Of a DNA stretch of 64,000 nt, positions 8,159 to 17,353 are shown piece by piece. Within the stretch, counting starts at the first letter, position 1; the number at the start of each line of letters is the position of its first letter. The notes under the pieces are model-generated. The model was not told the origin of the DNA and made no database searches. It was given only the letters and a program-made list of their open reading frames with translations. The position numbers and the translations under genes were made by a program. The stretch is from positions 371,380 to 435,379 of the forward strand of contig JAKACT010000003.1 of NCBI GenBank assembly GCA_021821195.1, in the 5' to 3' direction. This DNA is from Pseudomonadota bacterium (GTDB lineage Bacteria > Pseudomonadota > Gammaproteobacteria > Xanthomonadales > Xanthomonadaceae).

Positions 8159-9868
8159 ATGCGCCAGATCCGCACCCTCCTCGCCCTCGCACTGTGCGCC
8201 GCCGCCAGCGGCTGCGCCAGCATCACGCCACCCGCCGCGCGCGCCGCCAGCGACTACTACGGCACGCTGGAACCGTTCGCCCGCGAGGCGGTGTACTTCG
8301 TGGTGACCGACCGCTTCGTCAACGGCGACACCGCCAACGACCAGCGCGACCAGGGCACCTTCGACATCCCGCTGGCGCCCTGCAACGGCGTGGCCGGCAA
8401 CATCGGCTACCTCGGCGGCGACTTCAGGGGGCTGGCGGACAACCTCGACTACATCCGCGGGATGGGCTTCACCTCGGTGTGGATCACGCCCGTCGTGGAC
8501 AACCCCGACGAGCCGTTCACCGGCGGCACCGCGCCGACCTGCGGCGGCAGCCTCGCCGACAAGGGCAAGACCGGCTACCACGGCTACTGGGGCGTGAATT
8601 TCTACAAGCTCGATGAACACCTGCCCAGTCCCGGGCTGGACTTCCGCGGACTGGCCGACGCCGTCCACGGCAAGGGCATGAAGCTGGTGCTGGACATCGT
8701 GGGCAACCACGGCTCGCCGGCGTGGGGGATGGAGCGCGACCAGCCCGGCTTCGGCAAGATCTACGACCGTGACGGCAAGCTGCTGGCCGACCACCAGAAC
8801 CTGCCGCCGCAGCAGCTCGACCCCGCGCACAACCCGCTGCACCGCTTCTACAACAACGTCGGCCCGGTCGACGGCGAAAAATACGCCAGCGGCAACCTCG
8901 CCCAGCTCGCAGACCTCGACGAGAACAACCCCGCGGTGCTGGACTATCTGGCGGGCGCCTACGAACAATGGATCGAACAGGGCGCCGACGCCTTCCGCAT
9001 CGACACCATCGCGTGGATGCCGGATGCGTTCTGGCAGCAGTTCACCAGCCGCATCCGCGCGCGGCATCCCGGCTTCTTCATGTTCGGCGAAGCCTTCGAC
9101 TACAACGCCGGCACCATCGCCCGCCATACCCTGCCCGGCCACGGCGAAACCAGCGTGCTGGACTTCCCGATGAAGCAGGCGATGGAGGAGGCCTTCGGCC
9201 ACAAGCAGGCCGGCTTCGAACGGCTGGCGCCGGCGCTGCACCTTACCGGCGGGCCGTACGCGAACCCCTACGACCTCGCCACCTTCTACGACAACCACGA
9301 CATGCCGCGCATGGATGCCAGCGACGCCGGCTTCATCGACGCGCACAACTGGCTGTTCACCGCGCGCGGCATCCCGGTGGTCTATTACGGCTCGGAGATG
9401 GGCTTCATGCGCGGCCGGCCCGAGCACGGCGGCAACCGCAACTACTTCGGCGTGGAGGGGATCACCGCGGCCAAGGCGAGCCCGATCGGCGTGGCGCTGG
9501 CGCGCATCGCCAAGGTACGCGAAGCCTCACCGGCGCTGCAGCGTGGCCTGCAGGTCAATGTCGAGCTGCAGGGCACGCGCGCGGCGTTCTACCGCGTGTA
9601 CCAGCACGCCGGCAATGCGCAGATCGCGCTGGTGCTGCTGAACAAGGGCGATGCGGCGGCGCGTTTCGCGATCGATTCGATGCTGCAGGCGGGCCGTTGG
9701 ATGTCGGCGCTGGATGGCGGCGTGGTCGAGGTCGCCGCGGGTGGAACGCTGGAAGCCAGCGTGCCGGCGCATGGCGTGCAGGTCTACCTGCTGGATGCGC
9801 CGGTCACCGAACCTGCGCTGATGGCGGCACTGGATGCGGCGATGGCGGGCGCGCGGCTGCCGCGATAG
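8159..9868 (+). CDS. GH13 alpha-amylase / cyclomaltodextrinase-like lipoprotein
   Basis: This enzyme cleaves alpha-1,4-glucans, probably in the periplasm or on the outer membrane. The 569 aa protein has a lipoprotein signal with the lipobox Cys at residue 19 (AAASGCAS). GH13 blocks follow: FVVTDRFVNGD, LGGDFRGL, LDIVGNH, AFRIDTI with nucleophile Asp282, MFGEAFD with acid/base Glu311, and FYDNHD. The pattern resembles CGTase/cyclomaltodextrinase-like amylases of Gram-negative bacteria. The ATG at 8159 was chosen because it gives the signal peptide; the frame is open far upstream, but only as a shadow of the transporter gene. It ends one base before the stop of the convergent LacI gene, leaving no room for a separate terminator. 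Confidence 0.9.
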   Translation: MRQIRTLLALALCAAASGCASITPPAARAASDYYGTLEPFAREAVYFVVTDRFVNGDTANDQRDQGTFDIPLAPCNGVAGNIGYLGGDFRGLADNLDYIRGMGFTSVWITPVVDNPDEPFTGGTAPTCGGSLADKGKTGYHGYWGVNFYKLDEHLPSPGLDFRGLADAVHGKGMKLVLDIVGNHGSPAWGMERDQPGFGKIYDRDGKLLADHQNLPPQQLDPAHNPLHRFYNNVGPVDGEKYASGNLAQLADLDENNPAVLDYLAGAYEQWIEQGADAFRIDTIAWMPDAFWQQFTSRIRARHPGFFMFGEAFDYNAGTIARHTLPGHGETSVLDFPMKQAMEEAFGHKQAGFERLAPALHLTGGPYANPYDLATFYDNHDMPRMDASDAGFIDAHNWLFTARGIPVVYYGSEMGFMRGRPEHGGNRNYFGVEGITAAKASPIGVALARIAKVREASPALQRGLQVNVELQGTRAAFYRVYQHAGNAQIALVLLNKGDAAARFAIDSMLQAGRWMSALDGGVVEVAAGGTLEASVPAHGVQVYLLDAPVTEPALMAALDAAMAGARLPR

Positions 9869-10915
9869 TCAGCCGCCGCTGGACGCCCGCACCACGAGCG
9901 TGGGCTGCAGCATCACGCTCTGCGCCGGCTGCTCCCGCACCTGCTGCAACAGCGCCTGCACCAGCAGCTCGCCGGCTTTCGAGGTGTCCTGCACCACCGT
10001 GGTCAGTGGCGGATTGGCATACAGCGCCATCGACGTGCCGTCGAAGCCCACCACCGCCACGTCCTCGGGAATGCGCAGCCCGGCCTGCTTGAGCGCGTGC
10101 ATCGCGCCGATCGCGATCAGGTCGCTGGCGGCGAACACCGCGTCGAACGGCAGCCCGCGTGCCAGCAGCGCGTTGGCGGCATCGGCGCCGGCCTGCTCGG
10201 TGCTGTCGGCGTCCACCTGCAGTTCCGGCAGCATCGCCGCACCGGCCTCGCGCAGCGCCGCGTCGCAGCCTTGGTAGCGGGCGAAGAACTCCGGGAACCG
10301 GGTGGAGGCATCACCGAGGAACGCGATACGGCGCCGCCCCTGCGCCAGCAGGTGCCGGCCCGCCAGCACCCCGCCGGCGTGGTTGTCGCAGCCAATGGAA
10401 ATGCCCGGCTGGCCGGGCTGCACCTGGCCCCAGCGCACGAAATGCGTGCCCTGCTCCACCAGCCGCGCCAGCTTGCTCTCGTAGGCGAGGTAGTCCCCGT
10501 AGCCCAGCAGGATCAGGCCGTCGGCCTTCATGCTGTCCTCGTAGTCGGCATGCCAGTCGTCGGACAGCTGCTGGAACGACACCAGCAGGTCGTGGCCGTG
10601 GCGGGCGCAGGCGCGGGTGATCGAACCCAGCATCGACAGGAAGAACGGGTTGATGTGCGAATCGTCCTGGGTGGGGTCCTCGAACAGCAGCAGCGCCAGC
10701 GTGCCGGCGCGCTGCGTGCGCAGGCTGGAGGCGTGGCGGTCGACCTTGTAGTTGAGCTCGCGCACCGCCAGCTCCACCCGCCGGCGCGTCTCCGCGTTGA
10801 CCAGCGGACTGCCCGCCAGCACCCGCGACACCGTGGCCTGCGACACCCCGGCCCGATGGGCGATGTCCAGCGAGGTGACCCGGGTCTTCTTGCGGGAGCG
10901 GCGCGCTTCGGTCAT
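9869..10915 (-). CDS. LacI-family transcriptional regulator of the maltodextrin locus
   Basis: A 348 aa repressor. The N-terminal HTH reads VTSLDIAHRAGVSQATVSRVLAGSPLVNAETRRRV, the LacI signature of a recognition helix followed by a hinge helix. A periplasmic-binding-protein-like sensor domain follows, with the family block AVVGFDGTSMALYANPPLTTVVQ near the end. It lies at the end of the maltodextrin locus, convergent with and abutting the amylase gene, so it is the natural candidate to bind the two palindromes at 2664 and 6570. Its ligand is presumably maltose or a derivative; that is inferred. Confidence 0.9.
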   Translation of the reverse strand: MTEARRSRKKTRVTSLDIAHRAGVSQATVSRVLAGSPLVNAETRRRVELAVRELNYKVDRHASSLRTQRAGTLALLLFEDPTQDDSHINPFFLSMLGSITRACARHGHDLLVSFQQLSDDWHADYEDSMKADGLILLGYGDYLAYESKLARLVEQGTHFVRWGQVQPGQPGISIGCDNHAGGVLAGRHLLAQGRRRIAFLGDASTRFPEFFARYQGCDAALREAGAAMLPELQVDADSTEQAGADAANALLARGLPFDAVFAASDLIAIGAMHALKQAGLRIPEDVAVVGFDGTSMALYANPPLTTVVQDTSKAGELLVQALLQQVREQPAQSVMLQPTLVVRASSGG

Positions 10916-11016
10916 GGGCCGAGTGTAGCAACGGCTGCGCGCGACCGGCCCGGATGCGGCCCAAGCCGAGGCAGCGGCGACAGATCAGGCGCCGGTACGC
11001 AACGCAGCCGCCGTGC

Positions 11017-14000
11017 TCACGCCCCGGCCTTGCCGGCGGCGATGTGCGCGGCCTCCTCGGCCAGCAGTTCCGGGTGCAGGTCGAACTGGTCGGAGAGCAG
11101 CAGCGCACGCGCCGCTTCGCCCACTTCGATGCGTTCGGCCTGCAGCAGGTCGCCGTCGCGGAACAGTTCGATGTAGCTGTCCAGCACGCCGGACAGCGTG
11201 CCCTGCGCGGTATCCGGCGCGGCCAGGATCAGCTGCAGGCCCAGCGAACGCAGGTAGTCGACGGTGGCGCGCGCGTTCTGCGCATCGATCTTGTCGCCGA
11301 ATTCATCCAGCAGGATCAGCCCCAGCCCGCCCGGATGCGCCGCGCTCTTGCCGTAGGCGGCGGCCAGGGCGGCGCCGGCGATCACGTACAGCGGCGCGCG
11401 GTGTTCACCGCCGGAGCCAGAGCGCATGCGCTCGGACAGCGAGCCGATCACCTTGTCGTCCTGGCGGATCTGCACCTCGAAGCGGAAGAAGCGGCGGTAA
11501 TCGTCCAGCGCCGAGGCGGCGCCGCGCTGCGCGGCGTTGTCCTCGATCAGCTCGCGGAAGGCGGCCGGCACTTCGCCGGCGCTGCCGAACAGCCAGTCCT
11601 CGCCGCCCACGTCGGCGACGCGCTGGATGAAGCGGTGCAACTCGCGGTATTCGGGCGCGACCTCGTAGTGGAACTGGTAGCGCTCGTTGTTGGAGAACGC
11701 GGGGCTGGCGCGCAGGGTGCGGTTGAGCGTGCCGATCTGGTATTTCAGCTTGCTGAAGTTGTCGTACAGCGCCGAAGCGACGTTGCTGCGGAAAGTCTCG
11801 GTGGCGGTGGCGTAGGCCTCGTCGGCCTGCCGCTGGTAATTGGCAAGCTCCGATTCGCGCAGCTGCGCCAACTCCCTCGCCAGCAGGCTGCGCGCGGCGC
11901 GCCAGTCTCCGGGCGCCAGCTCAAGCGCCAGCGCGTGATCCTTGGCGTACTGCGACAGCGTGCCCCAGGCCTCGGGCTTGAGGTTGTCCAGCTGCCGGTC
12001 GCTATCCCTGGCGCGTTCCTCGCAGCGCACGCCGCGTTCCTCCAGCGCGGGCCACTTGGCGTCCATCTCCTCGCGCAGGCGCTCGACCCGGTTGGGATCG
12101 ACATCAGCGTCGCGGAAGGCCTCCACCGCGCGCCGCGCCACCAGTTCCTCCTGCCCGCGCAGTCCATCCAGCAGGCGCTGCGCCGCGGTCTCCGCGCCTT
12201 CGTCCAGCGCCGCCCTCCCCAGCAGCGCATCGCGCCGGCTGCGACAGGCGGCCAGCTGGTCGGCAAGCTCGCGCAGCTGCTCGGACGCACGCAACAGGTC
12301 GGGGTTGTGGGCGGCTTCGCGGCCTTCCTGTGCGTCCCGGTAGCGGCGCAGCACCTGCCGGTGCTCGAGCGCCGCATCGTGCAGTGCCTGCGCCAGTCGT
12401 TCCGGATCGGCCAGCGGCGCCAGCCCGCGCTGGCAGGCATCGGCGCGGCGCAGCGCCGGTTCCAGCTCGCGCAGCTCGCGCTCGGCGGCGTCGATGTCCT
12501 CGCGCAGCACGCGCAGCCTGGCGCGGTTGTCGCTGGCGCCGATCTTCAGTTCGTCGGCCGATGGCAGGCGCCGACGCTCGATGCTGCCGCCCTTGGCCAG
12601 CAGGCCGTCGCGGGTCAGGCCCTGGCGGCTGGCAACCAGCTCGGCTTCGCTGTCCACGCAGCGCAGCTCGCCAAGGGTGCGGCGCAGGAACGCCAGCGCC
12701 TCGGCGTTGTCGCCTTCCAGCAGAGCGGCAACGCTGCCCGGCCTGGGATCCTCGCTTCCGCGCCGCGCCGCGCTGGACAGCGCCAGCTTGACGCCGTACA
12801 CGCTGCGCCCACCGCTGAGCGCGCGGTACAGCTTCACCGCGCGCTCCTCGTCGGCTGCCGGCACCAGCAACGCCTCCACGTTGCCGCGCAGATAGGCTTC
12901 GATGGCGCCCTGCCAGGCCGGATCGCGCACCCGCACCAGGTCGCAGACCGGGCGCGCGGCGATGCCCTCGTCCTGCAGGTAGTGCATCAGCCGCACCACG
13001 TCGGGATGCAGCTCCGCCTTGCCTGCGGCCAGTCGCTTCTGGTTCTGGCGGGCCGCGGCCAGCCGGCCCTGCGCCGCGTCCACGCCGGCATGCAGGGCGC
13101 GGGCGTGGCCATCGACGGCGGCGATCAGCGGCTGCGCGGCGGCCAGCGCCTGCTGCGCTTCGGCAAACAGTGCGGCAGGCTGCCACGGCAGCTCGGCGTC
13201 CACAGGCAGCGCCGCCAGCGCGTCATACCAGCGCTGCCACGCCGCCTGCGTCTGCGCCAGTGCCGCCGCGTCCAGCGCTGGAAGATCGAGCCTGGCGGCC
13301 GCCTGCCACTGCTCGCGCACCATGCCCACGCTGCGGGTGAGTTCGCGCTTGAGCCGCGCCAGCTCGGCGCGGTCGCGGCCGGCCAGCTCGTCGATCTGCG
13401 CCTGCTCGCCGTAACCCGCACTGCCCTGCAGGCGCGCTTGCGCTTGCGTGTGCGCGTCTTCGATCGCCGCCTGCTCGCTGCTGGCTTCGCCCAGCGCGCG
13501 GCGGGTAGCGGCCAGCTGCGCACCGGCGGCCTCGCAGGCCGCTTCTGCCTGCTCCACCTGCTCCGACAGCAGGTCGCGCGCATATTCCGCGGCCAGCGCG
13601 CGGCAGCTGGCCGCGCGGACGGCCTGCTGGGCGATCTTCTCGTACTGCGCATCCACGCCCTCGGCGGCGGCGATCCGCGCCACCACCTGTTCGATCTTCT
13701 CCTTGAGCTGGCGGAAGGTGTCCAGCAGCGCGCGGAAGCGGGCGATGTCGGTGGGCCGGTCTTCTGCCACCAGCGTGCGCACGAACAGGTCCACGTCCTC
13801 CACCCGCTGCAGGTTCAGCGCGTTCTGGAAGGCCTTGCGGTAGGCGTTGACGTCGGGCTGGCCGGCGGGCGCGGCGCGCAGGCGCAGCAGCAGGTCCTTG
13901 AGGAAGCGCTCGCTGCCGGCATGCAGCTCCGGGCCCGGCCCGCTGCCGGCTTCGCGGCAGCGTTGTGCCAACAGCTCCCTGAAGGTTGCCCAGGCCAGCG

Positions 14001-14448
14001 GCAGTTCGCGGCCGTTGGCGCGTTCCAGGTGGTCGTCCAGCGTCAGCGCCACGCCCGGCACGATGTACTGGCCGTAGACGCGGTGATCTGGCTCATCCGC
14101 GCTGGCGCCCAGCGCGATGCCGGCGGTCAGCGGCAGGCCGCTGTCCTGGTCGCGGAACACCAGACTGATGTAGGTGGTGGCGGTGCGTCGCTTGCGCCCT
14201 TCCTCGCCGCTGCGCCAGGTGCCCAGGCAGTAGTCGCGGATCGAGCGCGCGCGGGCGCTGCCGCCGGCCTGGGCGTTGAAGCGGATCCGCGAGCGGTCGC
14301 CGCCCAGCAGCACGATCTGCAGCGCGTCAAGCAGCGCGCTCTTGCCGGCGCCGTTGGGCGCGATGATGGCGCTGGTGGGCGACAGTTCCAGCGTCTGCGC
14401 CTCGAACAGGAAGAACTGCACCAGGTGCACGCGCTCAAGCAGCTGCAT
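11017..14448 (-). CDS. jetC: JetC-like SMC ATPase (Wadjet / MksB-type condensin)
   Basis: This is the SMC-family motor of a Wadjet-type system. In the known system it loads onto circular plasmid DNA and extrudes loops by ATP hydrolysis. The protein is 1143 aa. Walker A is APNGAGKSALL (Lys36). A long charged coiled-coil middle follows, then the ABC signature SGSGGEHRAP and Walker B LILLDEFGD close to the C-terminus. The ATG at 14448 is within the end of jetB (14-base overlap), implying translational coupling; an upstream in-frame start at 14496 would lie deeper inside jetB. No JetD (TOPRIM-fold nuclease) gene follows: after a 101-base gap comes the LacI gene. The family call is strong; defence activity without JetD is uncertain. 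Confidence 0.88.
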   Translation of the reverse strand: MQLLERVHLVQFFLFEAQTLELSPTSAIIAPNGAGKSALLDALQIVLLGGDRSRIRFNAQAGGSARARSIRDYCLGTWRSGEEGRKRRTATTYISLVFRDQDSGLPLTAGIALGASADEPDHRVYGQYIVPGVALTLDDHLERANGRELPLAWATFRELLAQRCREAGSGPGPELHAGSERFLKDLLLRLRAAPAGQPDVNAYRKAFQNALNLQRVEDVDLFVRTLVAEDRPTDIARFRALLDTFRQLKEKIEQVVARIAAAEGVDAQYEKIAQQAVRAASCRALAAEYARDLLSEQVEQAEAACEAAGAQLAATRRALGEASSEQAAIEDAHTQAQARLQGSAGYGEQAQIDELAGRDRAELARLKRELTRSVGMVREQWQAAARLDLPALDAAALAQTQAAWQRWYDALAALPVDAELPWQPAALFAEAQQALAAAQPLIAAVDGHARALHAGVDAAQGRLAAARQNQKRLAAGKAELHPDVVRLMHYLQDEGIAARPVCDLVRVRDPAWQGAIEAYLRGNVEALLVPAADEERAVKLYRALSGGRSVYGVKLALSSAARRGSEDPRPGSVAALLEGDNAEALAFLRRTLGELRCVDSEAELVASRQGLTRDGLLAKGGSIERRRLPSADELKIGASDNRARLRVLREDIDAAERELRELEPALRRADACQRGLAPLADPERLAQALHDAALEHRQVLRRYRDAQEGREAAHNPDLLRASEQLRELADQLAACRSRRDALLGRAALDEGAETAAQRLLDGLRGQEELVARRAVEAFRDADVDPNRVERLREEMDAKWPALEERGVRCEERARDSDRQLDNLKPEAWGTLSQYAKDHALALELAPGDWRAARSLLARELAQLRESELANYQRQADEAYATATETFRSNVASALYDNFSKLKYQIGTLNRTLRASPAFSNNERYQFHYEVAPEYRELHRFIQRVADVGGEDWLFGSAGEVPAAFRELIEDNAAQRGAASALDDYRRFFRFEVQIRQDDKVIGSLSERMRSGSGGEHRAPLYVIAGAALAAAYGKSAAHPGGLGLILLDEFGDKIDAQNARATVDYLRSLGLQLILAAPDTAQGTLSGVLDSYIELFRDGDLLQAERIEVGEAARALLLSDQFDLHPELLAEEAAHIAAGKAGA

Positions 14449-15073
14449 CGTCGTCCTCCGTGCCCGCCGCTTCGTCGTCGCCGGCCTCGTCGTCACGGTT
14501 GTGCTGGTCCAGCCGCTGCAGCCAGGTTTCGCCGATGATGTCCACGATGGCCGGGCGCACGCGCAGGTGGAACGGCTGCGGGTCGTCCGGCTCGGACTCC
14601 ACCAGCCGCGCCACGCCCCAGCGCCTGGCCGTGCGCGCCAGCGCGCGCAGCGCCCCGACCTCGGGCATCGGCCGCGCGACCAGCGCCTGGTAGGCCTCCT
14701 GCAGCTCGGGCAGCTCCACCACCACTTCGCCCAGTTCCTCGATGTCGCCCTGCCGCGCCGCCTCGTCGTAGCGCTGGCGCAGCACCAGCAGCAGCAGGGT
14801 TTCCTCCAGCGTCACCGGCACGCCCTCGGCGTGCGCCGGCAGCGCGAAGACATACCGGTAGTGCGCGTTGCGCTCCAGCCGGATGCCCAGCGGCGCCAGC
14901 GCGGCCACGTAGTCGTCGAAATGGTCCTCCACCAGGTGGTAGGCGCTGCGCGCGCCGCGGTCGCTGGCGTACAGCACCTGCTCGGTGACCAGGCGATAGG
15001 CGGCGCGCTCGAAATCGGCCACCGCGTGGATGCCGTTGGAGAGTTGCGAGAGGACGTTCCAGCTGCGTTTCAT
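14435..15073 (-). CDS. jetB: JetB-like kleisin-associated (KITE/MksE-type) subunit, DUF4194
   Basis: A 212 aa protein with the features of the small winged-helix subunit of Wadjet/Mks complexes, which bridges the kleisin and the SMC heads. Recognisable parts are the N-terminal FERAAYRLVTEQVLYASD segment, the YHLVEDHFDDYVAALAPLG helix and the ETLLLLVLRQRYDE helix. The C-terminal tail is very acidic (DDEAGDDEAAGTEDDDAAA). The start overlaps the end of jetA by 4 bases and the end overlaps jetC by 14, so the three subunits are translated in concert. Assignment rests on order, size and motif likeness. Confidence 0.82.
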   Translation of the reverse strand: MKRSWNVLSQLSNGIHAVADFERAAYRLVTEQVLYASDRGARSAYHLVEDHFDDYVAALAPLGIRLERNAHYRYVFALPAHAEGVPVTLEETLLLLVLRQRYDEAARQGDIEELGEVVVELPELQEAYQALVARPMPEVGALRALARTARRWGVARLVESEPDDPQPFHLRVRPAIVDIIGETWLQRLDQHNRDDEAGDDEAAGTEDDDAAA

Positions 15074-16503
15074 GCGGTCTTTCGGATGCGGTGGATGGTG
15101 AAGCGCGGCGCGCGCAGGTAACCGTTGTCGTTGCGTTTTCCGGCATCGATGAGCTCGACGCGAAAGCCCTTGGCCAGCCGGGTCAGCGGATCGTCGCGGC
15201 GCAGGCCGCCGACGCGATGGCTGCGCAGCGCCAGCGTGAGCAGGGTCTGGTAGGCGCGCAGGTCGGCGATGCTGTCGATGGCCAGCTGGGCGGAGTCCAC
15301 CCGCCCGTCCGCAGGCAGGTGGCGGCCGACGTAGCGCGCCATGTCTTCCGCCGTCACCAGCCGCGCGCGCTTGATCCGCCGCAGCAGCACCAGCCGCGCC
15401 TGCTGCTCCGGCGTGGGCAGGGCCACGGCGTTGGCGCTGCGGGCGATGGCGGCGGGCTTGCGTCGGGGCGGCCGCAGCTGCGCGTCATCCATCAGCGCGC
15501 CCGGCGCCACCGGCAGCCGCAGCGCGTGTTCCGGCGCCGCCAGCGCGCCGCGGATCGCGCGTGCCAGCAGCACGTCGAGCCTGGCCGGCGCGCGCAGGCG
15601 GTAGTCGAGGAAGGCCAGCGCGCGGCGGTTGGCCTGGCGGATGTCCTCGTCCAGCCGACCCAGGTATTCGTCGATGCGCTCCAACTCGTGCAGCCGGCGC
15701 AGGCTGCGCGCCAACCGCGCCGCGGCGCGCTCGGCATCGCCCGCGGTGAGATGCTCGGCGTACCAGCCCAGCACCGCCGCGCGCCGGTCGCCGGTCTCGA
15801 TCTCGCGCGCCATCGCCAGGATCGCACTGCGCCGCGCGAGCGGGTGGTCGGCCGTGTGCAGGTCGGCGTAGTCGCCCACGAAGAAGCCGGCCACGTAGCG
15901 TTCGAACCACTGTCGCGCGAACTGCGCGGTGCTCTCCGCGCGCGACAGCTCCGGCATCAGGTCGCGCACCTTCAGGCTCATCGAACTCAGCGACACCAGC
16001 AGCCGCCGCGCCTGGTCGGCGGCCTCGTCCAGCGCATCCCCGGCCGCCCTGCCTTCCACCACCTGGCGCAGTTGCAGCTCGATCGAACGCACCTTGGCCG
16101 ACACGAAGGTGGGGCCCCGCTCGGCGAACTCCAGCAGCGTGGCCAGGAACTGCGCCACCAGCGGCGGCATGCTGACCATCTCGCGCGCGCCCACCCGCTC
16201 CTGGCGCAGCCAGCCGGCCGCGCGGAAACGCTCGTGGATGGCGTTGGCGCGCACGTTCAGCGGCGCGTCCGGCGCCTGCCCGTCCTCGTCCTCCCACGGA
16301 TCATCGCTGAGCAGGTAACGCTCGATGGCGGCAGTGATCTCGCGGCGCTGGAATCCGATCGGCGGCGCCAGCGGCGCGTCCGGGCCGAAGAACTCCTCGT
16401 ACAGCCGGCACAGCAGCGCCCAGTGGTGCTGTCGGTTGGCCGAGGCCAGCGGGCCGAACAGCCCAGCCGGCACCACCTCGAACAGGGGCGCGCTTCCATG
16501 CAT
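15070..16503 (-). CDS. jetA: JetA-like kleisin subunit of a Wadjet system
   Basis: A 477 aa protein in the position and size class of the Wadjet kleisin JetA (MksF-like). Typical pieces are LFEVVPAGLFGPLASANRQHHWALLCRLYEEFFGPD at the start and a helical middle reading RSIELQLRQVV and LRRLHELERIDEYLG. The C-terminal segment RLAKGFRVELIDAGKRNDNGYLRAPRFTIHRI is also typical. The frame is open up to 17844 but that part is antisense-like shadow; the ATG at 16503 begins the conserved protein. The 125 bases between the RNA ligase stop and this start contain GATAAT (minus strand, 16583-16588) as a possible -10 element, so jetABC may have its own promoter. Confidence 0.82.
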   Translation of the reverse strand: MHGSAPLFEVVPAGLFGPLASANRQHHWALLCRLYEEFFGPDAPLAPPIGFQRREITAAIERYLLSDDPWEDEDGQAPDAPLNVRANAIHERFRAAGWLRQERVGAREMVSMPPLVAQFLATLLEFAERGPTFVSAKVRSIELQLRQVVEGRAAGDALDEAADQARRLLVSLSSMSLKVRDLMPELSRAESTAQFARQWFERYVAGFFVGDYADLHTADHPLARRSAILAMAREIETGDRRAAVLGWYAEHLTAGDAERAAARLARSLRRLHELERIDEYLGRLDEDIRQANRRALAFLDYRLRAPARLDVLLARAIRGALAAPEHALRLPVAPGALMDDAQLRPPRRKPAAIARSANAVALPTPEQQARLVLLRRIKRARLVTAEDMARYVGRHLPADGRVDSAQLAIDSIADLRAYQTLLTLALRSHRVGGLRRDDPLTRLAKGFRVELIDAGKRNDNGYLRAPRFTIHRIRKTA

Positions 16504-16628
16504 CGTGTCTACCGCCCCCCCCGTTCCATGCCCGTCGCGGGCGGCCCGCGACCTGCGCACCCTGCCCCCGAGATTCCGTGGAATTATCCCAGATCGCCGC
16601 ACTGGCCCGGCCGCCTGCCGGGGACGCG

Positions 16629-17345
16629 TCATTCGGCGGGATCCCGCGTCCCGGACGCGGCCGCCTGCCAGTCGATCCGGTTCCACTCCAGCTTGCGGCT
16701 GCGCCAGTGGCCTTCGATGGCCTGGGTGAAATCGGCGCGCACCAGCTTGCCGCGGGCCAGCAGCCAGTCGTCGTCCTCGCGCCGCACCACCACGCCCTCC
16801 AGCACGCCCTCGCGGAAGCGGCTGCGGCCCTGGGCCACGCGCGCCTCCAGCATCGCCACGGTGTGTTCGCCCTCGGCGATCCGCGGCACCGCCACCAGCC
16901 CGGCCTCGCGCGCCAGCGCATCGCGGCGGCCGGTGCTCCAGAAGCGCTGCCGGCGGCGGTCGTAGACGTCGAACAGCAGCCACCAGTCGGGCAGCGCCGG
17001 GTAATCCAGCGAATGCCGCGCGGCGCACCATTCGCCAAACGCCATCAGCTCCGCTCCCAGCAGCGCGGCCAGCGCCTCGCCGTGCCCGGCCATCCATTCC
17101 GGCAGGCGCTGGAACTGGCCGGCATGCGGCAGCTCGAGGTATTGCCCGCGGTTCTGCGCGCGCAGCCGGCCGTCCGGCCCCAGCGAAAACCCGAGGTTGG
17201 CGCCGTCCAGCTTCTCCTCCACCACCACCGGGCCCGCCAGCAGGCTGCGCACCTCGTCGGGCGCCAGCACCTTGTCGTCGCGCGGCATGCCCTCGCCCAG
17301 CCAGGCGATGTGGGGGGTGTGCGGAAAACGGAAGAAATCGTCCAT
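16629..17345 (-). CDS. RNA ligase family protein (Rnl2/Rnl5-like nucleotidyltransferase)
   Basis: A 238 aa ATP-dependent RNA ligase-like enzyme. Motif I is EEKLDGANLGFS, whose Lys45 would carry AMP. FGEWCAARHSL and WWLLFDVYD match motifs III/IIIa, LEGVVVRRED is motif IV and GKLVRADF is motif V. The whole adenylyltransferase core is present, with no clear extra domain. The ATG at 17345 has an AGGAG site and starts 8 bases after the PIN gene stop, so it is in the same operon as the PIN nuclease and the ATPase. Pairing a PIN nuclease with an RNA ligase suggests RNA cutting and resealing, as in phage tRNA repair; this is inference. It could also act on nicked duplexes. Confidence 0.8.
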   Translation of the reverse strand: MDDFFRFPHTPHIAWLGEGMPRDDKVLAPDEVRSLLAGPVVVEEKLDGANLGFSLGPDGRLRAQNRGQYLELPHAGQFQRLPEWMAGHGEALAALLGAELMAFGEWCAARHSLDYPALPDWWLLFDVYDRRRQRFWSTGRRDALAREAGLVAVPRIAEGEHTVAMLEARVAQGRSRFREGVLEGVVVRREDDDWLLARGKLVRADFTQAIEGHWRSRKLEWNRIDWQAAASGTRDPAE

Positions 17346-17353
17346 TCGCTCCT

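Noticed and set aside
10916..11016. Possible short jetD remnant after jetC
   Set aside because: Only 101 bases without any JetD-like coding; too short to hold even a fragment worth calling.
10954..14538. 1194-codon plus-strand open frame opposite jetC
   Set aside because: Low-complexity shadow; Walker and signature motifs of the SMC protein lie on the other strand.
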